DNA of 11,865 nucleotides from Smithellaceae bacterium (GTDB taxonomy: Bacteria; Desulfobacterota; Syntrophia; Syntrophales; Smithellaceae): contig JAQVLL010000001.1 of assembly GCA_028704195.1 (NCBI GenBank), positions 15,150 to 27,014 on the forward strand. The letters run 5' to 3'. The notes beneath the pieces were generated by a model, which made no database searches, was not told the DNA's origin, and saw nothing but the letters and a program-made list of their open reading frames with translations. Position numbers and translations under genes: made by a program. Of the stretch, positions 1-7,020 are shown piece after piece (position 1 is the first letter of the stretch; each line of letters opens with the position of its first letter).

Positions 1-836
1 AAATCATTGAATCAAAACGAAACGGACAGGAAAAAATGTTTCGCATGCCGTCTCATTGCCCGGAATGCGGCTCGGAAATCGTTCGCCTGAAGGGTGAAGT
101 GGCGCATCGATGTGTCAACCTCTCCTGTCCCGCGCAAATCAAAGAGCACATTCGTCATTTCGCCTCACGTGGCGCGATGGATATTGAAGGACTCGGTGAA
201 AAAGTTTCCGCCCAGCTCTTTGACGCGAAATTGATCAACGATCCCGCCGATCTTTATTTCCTGACGAAAGAACAGCTGCTGGGGCTCGACCGTCAGGCCC
301 ACAAATCGGCTGAAAAGCTGCTGGATGCCATTGAACGATCCAAAACCCCTCCCCTGGACAAATTCATTTTTGCCCTCGGCATCCGCCATGTCGGAGAGCA
401 AACCGCCAAGATTCTTGCCGGACATTTCGGCAGCATGGAAAATCTGATGAAAGCCCATCACGATGACCTGATCGCGCTCAGCGAAATCGGTCCGGAAATC
501 GCGCAAAGCATCGTCGAGTTTTTTGCAGAAAACAAAAACAGGAAAGTCATGGAAAAATTTCACGAAGCCGTTGTGTCCCCCCGCTCCAGTGATGAGGCAA
601 CCGACACGGCTCTGCAGGGAAAAGCATTCGTTTTCACCGGCTCTCTTGAAAGCATGGGAAGGAATGAAGCCAAAGCGCTTGTGGAATCACTGGGTGGCGC
701 TGTCCAGTCGTCTGTCACAGGCAAGACATCTTACGTTGTCGCGGGCAGCGAACCGGGTTCGAAACTGGACAAGGCCCGCCGGCAGGGCATCTCCATCATC
801 AGCGAAAAAGATTTTCTGAAACTCATCGGAAGGTAG
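1..836 (+). CDS. ligA: NAD+-dependent DNA ligase, C-terminal part (5' end outside window)
   Basis: This is the end of the ligase that seals nicks in DNA during replication and repair using NAD+. The frame is already open at position 3 and runs without a stop into the ATG at 36, so that ATG is internal and the true start lies upstream. Counting from that Met, a four-cysteine zinc finger is visible (C8, C11, C26, C31; the CPxCG and CxNLSC pattern typical of LigA). Helix-hairpin-helix repeats follow at roughly residues 45-175 (for example the ALGIRHVGEQTA stretch), then a C-terminal BRCT domain at about 192-266 (GKAFVFTGSLESMGR and the TSYVVAG stretch). The adenylation domain with its catalytic lysine and the OB fold are not in the window. 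The gene ends 6 bases before the acylphosphatase start, suggesting cotranscription. Confidence 0.96.
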   Translation, partial: IIESKRNGQEKMFRMPSHCPECGSEIVRLKGEVAHRCVNLSCPAQIKEHIRHFASRGAMDIEGLGEKVSAQLFDAKLINDPADLYFLTKEQLLGLDRQAHKSAEKLLDAIERSKTPPLDKFIFALGIRHVGEQTAKILAGHFGSMENLMKAHHDDLIALSEIGPEIAQSIVEFFAENKNRKVMEKFHEAVVSPRSSDEATDTALQGKAFVFTGSLESMGRNEAKALVESLGGAVQSSVTGKTSYVVAGSEPGSKLDKARRQGISIISEKDFLKLIGR

Positions 837-842
837 AGCATC

Positions 843-1115
843 ATGAAAAAAGTTCACGTTCACGTAAGCGGCAGGGTACAGGGTGTTTTCTTCCGGGCCG
901 AAATGCAGCGCGCCGCTGTCTGTCTCCATCTAACCGGCTGGGTGCGCAATCTGGAAGACGGCTGCGTGGAAGCCGTCTTTGAAGGAGAAGACCGGGATGT
1001 CGATAAAATGCTTGTCTGGTGCCAAACCGGCCCGCCTCATGCCCGTGTTGATCAGGTTATTATTGAGGAAGAACCCTTCACAGGCGATTATCCAAATTTT
1101 AAAATTGCTTTTTGA
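843..1115 (+). CDS. acyP: Acylphosphatase
   Basis: A complete 90-residue protein, the usual length for the family. Acylphosphatase hydrolyses carboxyl-phosphate bonds in small molecules such as acetyl phosphate or 1,3-bisphosphoglycerate in the cytoplasm. The signature GRVQGVFFR is at residues 10-18, placing the phosphate-binding loop and the catalytic Arg18; the second catalytic residue, Asn36, is in GWVRN (32-36). A purine-rich GGAAGG stretch overlapping the end of ligA serves as ribosome binding site, about nine bases before the ATG. It follows ligA by 6 bases and converges with the response-regulator gene, whose stop codon is 10 bases away; no clear hairpin-plus-T-run terminator is seen between them. 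Housekeeping context gives no further clue to its substrate. Confidence 0.95.
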   Translation: MKKVHVHVSGRVQGVFFRAEMQRAAVCLHLTGWVRNLEDGCVEAVFEGEDRDVDKMLVWCQTGPPHARVDQVIIEEEPFTGDYPNFKIAF

Positions 1116-1125
1116 AACTGTCTTG

Positions 1126-2484
1126 TCATTCCACGCCCAGCTTTTCAATGCGGTAGCGCAATGAATCAAACGTTACGTGAAGCATTTCGGCGGCTTTTGT
1201 CTTTGAACCGTTTGTTTTTTGCAAAGCTTTCTGAATGGCTTTTTTTTCGATTTTCTCCAGCTCTTCATTTAAATCGATTCCTGAATCGGGGACATTCAAA
1301 TCAATCTGCTTCTGTTCCGCCTCCTCCTCGGCCAGCAGCACCAGATTCTCCGGTAAAATGATATTCGATGTTTCCATCGCCACACCCCGTTCAATGATAT
1401 TTTCCAGCTCACGGATATTTCCCGGAAACGGATATTCCATCAACAACTCCATCGCGTAAGAGGAAATCATCCTGACTTCCTTGCCGAATTCAGCGGCATA
1501 TTTTTCAATAAAATGCCGGGTCAAAAGAGGAATATCGTCCTTTCTTTTCCGAAGCGGCGGCATATGGATTGGAATCACATTTAAACGGAAATACAGATCT
1601 TCACGGAAATCGCCTTTTTTCACCCGTTCCTGAAGATTCTGATTGGTGGCTGAAATAATGCGGACATCCACCCTGATATCCTCGGATCCGCCAATGCGGC
1701 GGAATGTCTTTTCCTGCACAACCCTGAGAAGTTTTACTTGAAGCACCGGCGGCAATTCTCCGATCTCGTCCAGAAAAATGGTCCCTCCCCTGGCCAGTTC
1801 GAAAAGTCCGGCTCGATCCGCATACGCGCCCGTGAAAGATCCTTTCATGTAGCCAAACAGTTCGCTCTCCAGCAGATTCTCCGGAATGCCCCCGCTGTTA
1901 ATGGCCATAAACGGCATCTTGGAACGAGACGAATTGGCATGAATGGCCCTCGCAACCAGTTCTTTACCGGTTCCGCTTTCTCCCAGAATCAAAATATTCG
2001 CCGGTGTGTTGGCCACCTTTTGAATGGTTGCAAACACTTTTCCCATTTCCCGGCTGGTACCGATCATCCCGCAGAAAAATCCTTCCTGAACTTCTTTTTT
2101 GGGAGCATGATTTTCATTGGCCAGACCATTTTTCAGCAGTGCCTGCCGGACAATCTGCTTTAATTCTTCTATGCTGCCGCCCTTTTCCACATAATCATAA
2201 GCACCTTCCTGCATCGCGTTGATGGCTGTTTCGCCGGAGGCATAGGCAGTAATTAAAATAACGACCGTCTCCGGCCGATGGTCCTTGATGGTTCTTAGGA
2301 ACTCGATGCCATCCATCTTTGGCATTTTCAAATCGGTAATAATCAGGTCAAAATTGGTTTTACGGACCAGGTTGATCGCCTTCTGGGGATTATCCGCGGT
2401 CGTGACTTCATACCCTTCCCTTTTCAAGACCTCTTCCACAACAAATCGGTAGTCCTGATCGTCAAGAACCAAAATTTTTGCCAT
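1126..2484 (-). CDS. pilR: Sigma-54-dependent response regulator, NtrC family (PilR-like)
   Basis: A 452-residue transcription activator of the NtrC class, which couples ATP hydrolysis to opening of sigma-54 promoters. Visible parts in order: a receiver domain (about 1-118) with acidic pair D8/D9, phospho-acceptor D51 (IITDLKMPKMDG), T80 and K101; an AAA+ domain (about 138-375) with Walker A GESGTGKE (168-175), the sigma-54-contacting loop GSFTGA (215-220, a common variant of GAFTGA) and Walker B TIFLDE (235-240); and a Fis-type helix-turn-helix at about 411-452. In the receiver, K101 is followed by Gly rather than the usual Pro. A strong AAGGAG ribosome binding site lies 7 bases before the ATG. 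It is the second gene of an operon, 31 bases behind the kinase gene. The PilR name rests on the partner kinase having a PilS-like membrane domain; AtoC/ZraR-like regulators of other pathways look similar. Confidence 0.93.
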   Translation of the reverse strand: MAKILVLDDQDYRFVVEEVLKREGYEVTTADNPQKAINLVRKTNFDLIITDLKMPKMDGIEFLRTIKDHRPETVVILITAYASGETAINAMQEGAYDYVEKGGSIEELKQIVRQALLKNGLANENHAPKKEVQEGFFCGMIGTSREMGKVFATIQKVANTPANILILGESGTGKELVARAIHANSSRSKMPFMAINSGGIPENLLESELFGYMKGSFTGAYADRAGLFELARGGTIFLDEIGELPPVLQVKLLRVVQEKTFRRIGGSEDIRVDVRIISATNQNLQERVKKGDFREDLYFRLNVIPIHMPPLRKRKDDIPLLTRHFIEKYAAEFGKEVRMISSYAMELLMEYPFPGNIRELENIIERGVAMETSNIILPENLVLLAEEEAEQKQIDLNVPDSGIDLNEELEKIEKKAIQKALQKTNGSKTKAAEMLHVTFDSLRYRIEKLGVE

Positions 2485-2515
2485 ACCGTCACTCCTTTTT
2501 TATCGACATTCGACC

Positions 2516-4174
2516 TTAGCTGCAGGGCAGCCAGACCGTAACAGAAGTTCCATGATCAACCTTGCTTTCTATCTCAATTTTTCCGCCATAACCGTCAACG
2601 ATCCGGCTTACAATTGCCAGACCGAGCCCGGTCCCTTTTTCCTTGTTGGTAAAAAAAGGCTCAAATACTTTTTTGATATCTTTCTCTTCAATCCCGCATC
2701 CGTCATCCGTAACTTTAATCTCCGCATAGTCTTTTCTGTCTTTCAGTTTCAGCGTTCTCATTTCAAGCGATATTTTGCCGTTTTCTTCCACGGCCTGAAT
2801 AGCATTAAGAACAAGATTTTGAATAACTTGACGGACCTGACCCTCGTTCGCGTATACCCGGTTATCTCCGGAAGACATTTTCGTCATTTTAATATTCTGC
2901 TTCTGCTGATGGGCCATTTTTGTGCTTTCGAGAATTTCATCGGCAATCTCATCGACGTTGACCGATTCCCTGTTTTCCGGTATAGGACGGGCCAGCAAAA
3001 GAAAATCCCGCACAAAACTGTCCAGCTGATCCTTGCCCCTCATAACGATCTGCATCAACCGCCTGTCAGTCTCCTCCAGCCTTACGGTCTGTGCCAACAA
3101 TTGAATTGAGCCCGTAATGGACGCCAGGGGATTTCTCATTTCATGGGCAAGGCCAGCGGCCATTTCACCAATCAAAGCCAGTCTTTTACTTTTTTCGAGA
3201 TTCTCCTCCATTTGTTTTATTTCCGTCAAATCCTGAAAGATCAGAATATGACCGATTTGTTTGCCATACTTGTCCTTCAAAGGATTGATTGAACAGCCTA
3301 AATGAACCTGTACACCTCCCCATCGCATAATCGTCACTTCTCTTCTGTTTTGATTCAATTCGAATTGTTTTGCATCGAAGAAAGGATTGAACTCCGGAAA
3401 GATTTCGAGAATCTGATGATTCTGTACAGAATGAAATTTTAACCCCGTAATCGTTTCGGCAGCCCTGTTAAACGTCTTAATGCGGCCCTGCAGCGTTGTC
3501 GTCATAATACCTGTATCCACCGATTCAATGATACTGCGGAAAAGAAGATCGAGCTGATTAAAAGCAGATTCTTTTTCTTCCAGCAATGATCGGGTTTTCT
3601 TCTCCTGTTCAACCACAAAGCTGGCTAGAACTGCCAGAAGGTAAAAAGAAAAAATGTGAACGACAATTCTTACCAAAACGTCTCTTGTGATGACTGAAAA
3701 ATCACGTCCGATGGAATAAAAGGTGGGAATGACGTTAAAATATTCAAGCTCCAGCAGCAATCCATAAGCAACACCGGCAACGGAAGCAATGATCAGGGCC
3801 CCTCTTCTGCCCAGGAATATGGCTGAATAAATGATCACCAGTGTATAAAGCAGAGAATAATTACTGCCGATGCTGCCTGTCAGATAAACCAAAAAAGAAA
3901 TCAGGCAAATATCGACTATCAATTGCGTATACACATTCAGATAATAATACTTTTCTTTTTCTAAAAGCAGTGTATAGAATATAGACAGCAAATACATCCC
4001 AACAATTACAGCATAAATAGAATACAGCAGTGTCGATGAAACTGGGAGTACAGACCTCAACGTACCGAGGACGAAAACAACCAGTAAGAAAATGGAGAGG
4101 ATAATCACTCTGCCAATGATCAGCAGTTTGAGCCTCTGCCAGGTTCTTAAGTCATGGTTCATTTTTAGGCTCAT
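2516..4174 (-). CDS. pilS: Membrane-bound sensor histidine kinase with PAS domain (PilS-like)
   Basis: A 552-residue sensor kinase that autophosphorylates on histidine and passes phosphate to the regulator encoded just downstream. About six hydrophobic segments fill residues 16-187 with almost no periplasmic domain, the architecture known for PilS, which senses type IV pilin in the inner membrane. A short coiled linker leads to a PAS domain (about 205-320). The HisKA dimerisation domain carries H344 in GLAHEMRNPLASI. The ATPase domain shows the N box (QNLVLNAIQA, N457), G1 (DDGCGI, 490-495), F box (FEPFFT, 504-509) and G2 (KGTGLGLA, 513-520), so all kinase elements are intact. The ATG at 4174 is preferred over the one at 4162 because GGAAG lies about 7 bases before it, while no such site precedes the second. 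First gene of the operon; diverges from comEC across about 200 bases. Confidence 0.93.
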   Translation of the reverse strand: MSLKMNHDLRTWQRLKLLIIGRVIILSIFLLVVFVLGTLRSVLPVSSTLLYSIYAVIVGMYLLSIFYTLLLEKEKYYYLNVYTQLIVDICLISFLVYLTGSIGSNYSLLYTLVIIYSAIFLGRRGALIIASVAGVAYGLLLELEYFNVIPTFYSIGRDFSVITRDVLVRIVVHIFSFYLLAVLASFVVEQEKKTRSLLEEKESAFNQLDLLFRSIIESVDTGIMTTTLQGRIKTFNRAAETITGLKFHSVQNHQILEIFPEFNPFFDAKQFELNQNRREVTIMRWGGVQVHLGCSINPLKDKYGKQIGHILIFQDLTEIKQMEENLEKSKRLALIGEMAAGLAHEMRNPLASITGSIQLLAQTVRLEETDRRLMQIVMRGKDQLDSFVRDFLLLARPIPENRESVNVDEIADEILESTKMAHQQKQNIKMTKMSSGDNRVYANEGQVRQVIQNLVLNAIQAVEENGKISLEMRTLKLKDRKDYAEIKVTDDGCGIEEKDIKKVFEPFFTNKEKGTGLGLAIVSRIVDGYGGKIEIESKVDHGTSVTVWLPCS

Positions 4175-4378
4175 GTTTTTCTTCCAAATTTTATCGACTC
4201 AAATAATTTTTTTTATTTTATAACATTTTATAATTTTTCGCTAATGATTTGAGTTTTTATAATTAACCACCTCGCAGCAAGCTGTCAAAAAATGAAATGA
4301 ACGTTATCGTATCGTAGCAAGCTACTGAGAATTAACGCTCGTCCCTCGTGAACGGGATAAACGTCCAACTTATCGCTT
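4175..4378. promoter_or_regulatory. Divergent intergenic control region, kinase operon / comEC
   Basis: About 200 bases separate the two divergent genes. The kinase-proximal third (about 4200-4265) is extremely AT-rich and contains two exact TATAAT hexamers on the plus strand (4229-4234 and 4258-4263); in such sequence these can arise by chance, and neither has a good -35 box at 17 bases. An 8-base inverted repeat, ACTCAAAT (4197-4204) and ATTTGAGT (4247-4254), brackets this stretch. The comEC-proximal part is less AT-rich and carries two short palindromes (listed separately). No -24/-12 sigma-54 promoter is evident on either strand. Promoters for both operons are expected here, but exact positions cannot be fixed by eye. 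Confidence 0.55.
4275..4325. repeat. Pair of AGCAAGCT-centred palindromes
   Basis: Two short inverted repeats share the core AGCAAGCT: CAGC-AA-GCTG at 4275-4284 and GTAGC-AA-GCTAC at 4314-4325. Their centres are about 40 bases apart, close to four helical turns. The outer bases differ between copies but in each case the change is matched on the other arm, so the pairing is kept. They could be a two-site operator for a dimeric regulator of comEC or the kinase operon, or a remnant of a dispersed intergenic hairpin repeat. What is seen is only the symmetry and the spacing; function is inference. Confidence 0.4.
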
Positions 4379-6874
4379 ATGCGCAGACCTTTGTTCTATC
4401 CCATGATCGCTCTGATAGCCGGCATCCTGATCGGCGACAGGGTGACTCTGTCCTGTATTCTTCCGTCGGCCGGAATGATGATCACCTTGCTTCTTTTAAT
4501 CCTTTGCATCACAATGAAATGGAACAGAACCGCTTTCCTTTTGATGATCGGTCTTATGCTGATCGCAGGGCTGTTTAATGCTCAAAAACAACAATACCTG
4601 TCCCAAAACAATCATCACATTGTTCATCAGGCCGACCAAAGAAAACAGACCGTCGAAGGCGTCGTAACGTCCACGGACCAGATTTCCGCAGACAAATATT
4701 CCCTGATTGTCCGCTGCAGGAGAATTTTAAAGGATCATTCCTATTCCCCGGTTTCAGGCCTGATCCGCCTTACGATTCCCTCTCATCTTAACATCCAGTA
4801 TGGTGATTTTATCCGCTTTCGCACTTCAATCAAAAGGATACGCAATTTCCATAATCCGGGAAGCTTTGATTACGAGCGCTATCTCAACCGTCAGGGAATT
4901 TATGTTACGGGATTTATCGCAGACAGCTCCAGGATTGTTTTGATAAGACATAATACGGCAAGCGGGATCAAGCTGCAACTGGAAAAGTTTCGCTCTCATT
5001 TAAAATATTTAATTGATGCCAATGCCTCATCCCCTGAAAGAGAAATTCTTGAAGCCCTGATCCTTGGCAATCAAAAAGCGATTCCAACGGACGTGCGGGA
5101 AAATTTTTCAAAAACAGGCACCTCCCATATGCTGGCCATTTCCGGTCTGCATGTCGGCCTGGTGGCCTCAGCAGGTTTCTTTGTGGCCTTGCTGCTTTTG
5201 AAATCGTCCGAATATCTAATGCTCAGATTCAACATCATAAAAATGGCCACGGCTGCCGCTTTCGTACCGGTTGCTGTTTATGCCCTGGTCGCGGGGATGG
5301 GCACAACTGTCCTTCGCGCAACCCTGATGACGCTGGCTTTCCTGACTGCACTGCTGCTCGGTAAGCAAAAAGACTTTTATAATATTCTTTTCTTCGCAGC
5401 ACTGGTTATTCTAATTATCGCACCTGAATCCCTCTTTGAAATTTCTTTTCAATTATCCTTCAGTGCGGTTTTGGCCATCGTTTTCATTATGTCAAAAATA
5501 AACACCTCGACGATCCCGATACCGGAGACATTACCCGGCAGTCTGCAGCCCCTGATTCGCAGGCTTTATGTTTTCATTCTGGTGTCTGCCGCGGCCACAC
5601 TGGGTACAATGCCAATCATTGTCTACTATTTTAACCGTGTCTCCACTGTGACATTAATTGCCAATATCATCGCGGTGCCGCTGCTGGGCATGCTGACTCT
5701 GATCCCGGCCATGGCTTTTATACTGACGGCCCTTTTCTCACCCTGGCTGGCAGGGTTCCTCGTTAAGGCCGCTTCTTTTTTTGCCGGTATTGCCGTTGCA
5801 GCCATCAACTGGCAAGCTTCCCTGTCCTGGTCATCCTTCAGTTTTATAAAGCCGAATATCACGGAAATCGCACTTTTCTATATCATTCTCTTTCTGCTTC
5901 TTTCACTCAATGCCAATCACGGTGAGCAAAAGGCCGGTGAGTCTAAAATCAATCGTCCCTTATTGATCAAAATGGCGCTTCTTGTTGCCCTGATCCTGAT
6001 GATTGCCGATGGTGTCTATCTGACTTTCAAAGACCAATTCTCCACACAGATTAAAATAACATCCATTGATGTCGGACAGGGTTCAGCCACCCTGTTCCAA
6101 TTGCCGGGAGGGGTGAACATGCTGGTTGACGGCGGCGGTTTTTATGACAGTTCGTTTGATATGGGCAAATTGGTAATCGCCCCGTTTCTTTATGCCAAAA
6201 GAATCAGAAAAATCGACATTGTTGTCCTGACACATCCCCACCCTGACCATCTTCAGGGCCTGATTTATGTCCTCAAGAACTTCAACGTCCAGGAAGCATG
6301 GTGTACCGGTTTGAAAGCGGAAAGTGATCTTTACCGGCTTTGGGAAAAAACAATTTCCGGGCACAAAATAAAAATGAAGCATCTTTCATCACAATCGCCT
6401 CCCGTCAGTATTTCCGGCGTCCAAATCCATTTTCTCTGGCCCATGCCTCCAAACAACCGGGGGAATTGGGAAATGTCCAAGGATGAAGCCAATGATTCTT
6501 CTCTGGTGATGAAGATAACCTACGGAGATGAAAGATTTCTGGTCACCGGAGACATTTCCTCCTGCGTCGAAACCTGTTTGATCGAGTCGGGGCAAAACCT
6601 GAAAAGTGATGTTCTTTTCGTGCCGCACCATGGCTCGAACCACTCCAGTTCAATGGATTTTATCCGCGCCGTTTCATGCCGTTATGCAATCATCAGTGTC
6701 GGTAAAAGAAACGTCTTCCGTCATCCCCATCCTGATGTTCTGGCTCGTTATGATTCTGCCGGCACCGGTATTTTTCGAACCGACGAACATGGCGCAATTT
6801 CAATAGAATCGGATGGTAAAACCATGAGCATTACCCCATGGCTCAAAAGATCCCTTCCGGAAGACCGACCTTAA
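4379..6874 (+). CDS. comEC: ComEC/Rec2 family DNA-uptake channel protein
   Basis: An 831-residue inner-membrane protein that carries single-stranded DNA into the cytoplasm during natural transformation. Domains in order: N-terminal membrane segments (about 8-66), a soluble OB-like region (about 85-190) with the NPGSFDYERYL signature near 159-169, the multi-spanning competence domain (about 220-510) with SGLHVGL (255-261) and RATLM (313-317), one further membrane segment (about 528-548), and a C-terminal metallo-beta-lactamase-like domain with VGQGSA (565-570), THPHPDH (618-624), VTGD (D725) and HHGS (750-753). All hallmark motifs are present, so the protein looks intact. The frame has a stop at 4358-4360 and the first ATG after it is at 4379; the hydrophobic start fits the family, but no Shine-Dalgarno sequence precedes it. 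A phage- or housekeeping-independent role is possible, since comEC is common in species not known to be transformable. Confidence 0.95.
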   Translation: MRRPLFYPMIALIAGILIGDRVTLSCILPSAGMMITLLLLILCITMKWNRTAFLLMIGLMLIAGLFNAQKQQYLSQNNHHIVHQADQRKQTVEGVVTSTDQISADKYSLIVRCRRILKDHSYSPVSGLIRLTIPSHLNIQYGDFIRFRTSIKRIRNFHNPGSFDYERYLNRQGIYVTGFIADSSRIVLIRHNTASGIKLQLEKFRSHLKYLIDANASSPEREILEALILGNQKAIPTDVRENFSKTGTSHMLAISGLHVGLVASAGFFVALLLLKSSEYLMLRFNIIKMATAAAFVPVAVYALVAGMGTTVLRATLMTLAFLTALLLGKQKDFYNILFFAALVILIIAPESLFEISFQLSFSAVLAIVFIMSKINTSTIPIPETLPGSLQPLIRRLYVFILVSAAATLGTMPIIVYYFNRVSTVTLIANIIAVPLLGMLTLIPAMAFILTALFSPWLAGFLVKAASFFAGIAVAAINWQASLSWSSFSFIKPNITEIALFYIILFLLLSLNANHGEQKAGESKINRPLLIKMALLVALILMIADGVYLTFKDQFSTQIKITSIDVGQGSATLFQLPGGVNMLVDGGGFYDSSFDMGKLVIAPFLYAKRIRKIDIVVLTHPHPDHLQGLIYVLKNFNVQEAWCTGLKAESDLYRLWEKTISGHKIKMKHLSSQSPPVSISGVQIHFLWPMPPNNRGNWEMSKDEANDSSLVMKITYGDERFLVTGDISSCVETCLIESGQNLKSDVLFVPHHGSNHSSSMDFIRAVSCRYAIISVGKRNVFRHPHPDVLARYDSAGTGIFRTDEHGAISIESDGKTMSITPWLKRSLPEDRP

Positions 6875-6996
6875 GAATATTTCATTGCCAACTGCCGGAT
6901 GATGTGCTAGAAAGCTTTGATTTATTTGTGGAACTCAAATTTCGGGTAAAGGTGATGCTGTCTCCGATGCGGAATTTACGGGGCAAGGACATCTGA
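6838..6996 (+). CDS. Doubtful small ORF, 52 codons, overlapping comEC end
   Basis: An open frame starting at an ATG inside the last codons of comEC (different frame, 37-base overlap) runs through most of the comEC-hisS gap to a TGA at 6994-6996. The product would be 52 residues, basic, with no cysteine pair, membrane segment or motif I recognise. No ribosome binding site is visible before the ATG, although translational coupling to comEC would be possible. It may be a chance frame or the worn end of a lost gene. Recorded because it spans most of an otherwise featureless gap of 140 bases. Confidence 0.15.
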   Translation: MAQKIPSGRPTLRIFHCQLPDDVLESFDLFVELKFRVKVMLSPMRNLRGKDI

Positions 6997-7020
6997 CCCG
7001 GCAATACGAAAGATTTGACT

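Noticed and set aside
1095..1106. Palindrome AATTTTAAAATT near the end of acyP followed by some T residues, as a terminator.
   Set aside because: It lies within the acylphosphatase coding sequence, has no loop and only A-T pairs, so it would not form a stable hairpin.
1738..2163. Long open frame of 141 codons on the plus strand inside the response-regulator gene.
   Set aside because: It is antisense to a strongly conserved AAA+ domain and its product resembles no protein; a shadow of the real gene. The same holds for the frames opposite comEC, hisS, aspS and the kinase.
6875..7020. T-box or other riboswitch in front of hisS.
   Set aside because: The gap is short, shows no T-box core sequence and no terminator hairpin with a T run.
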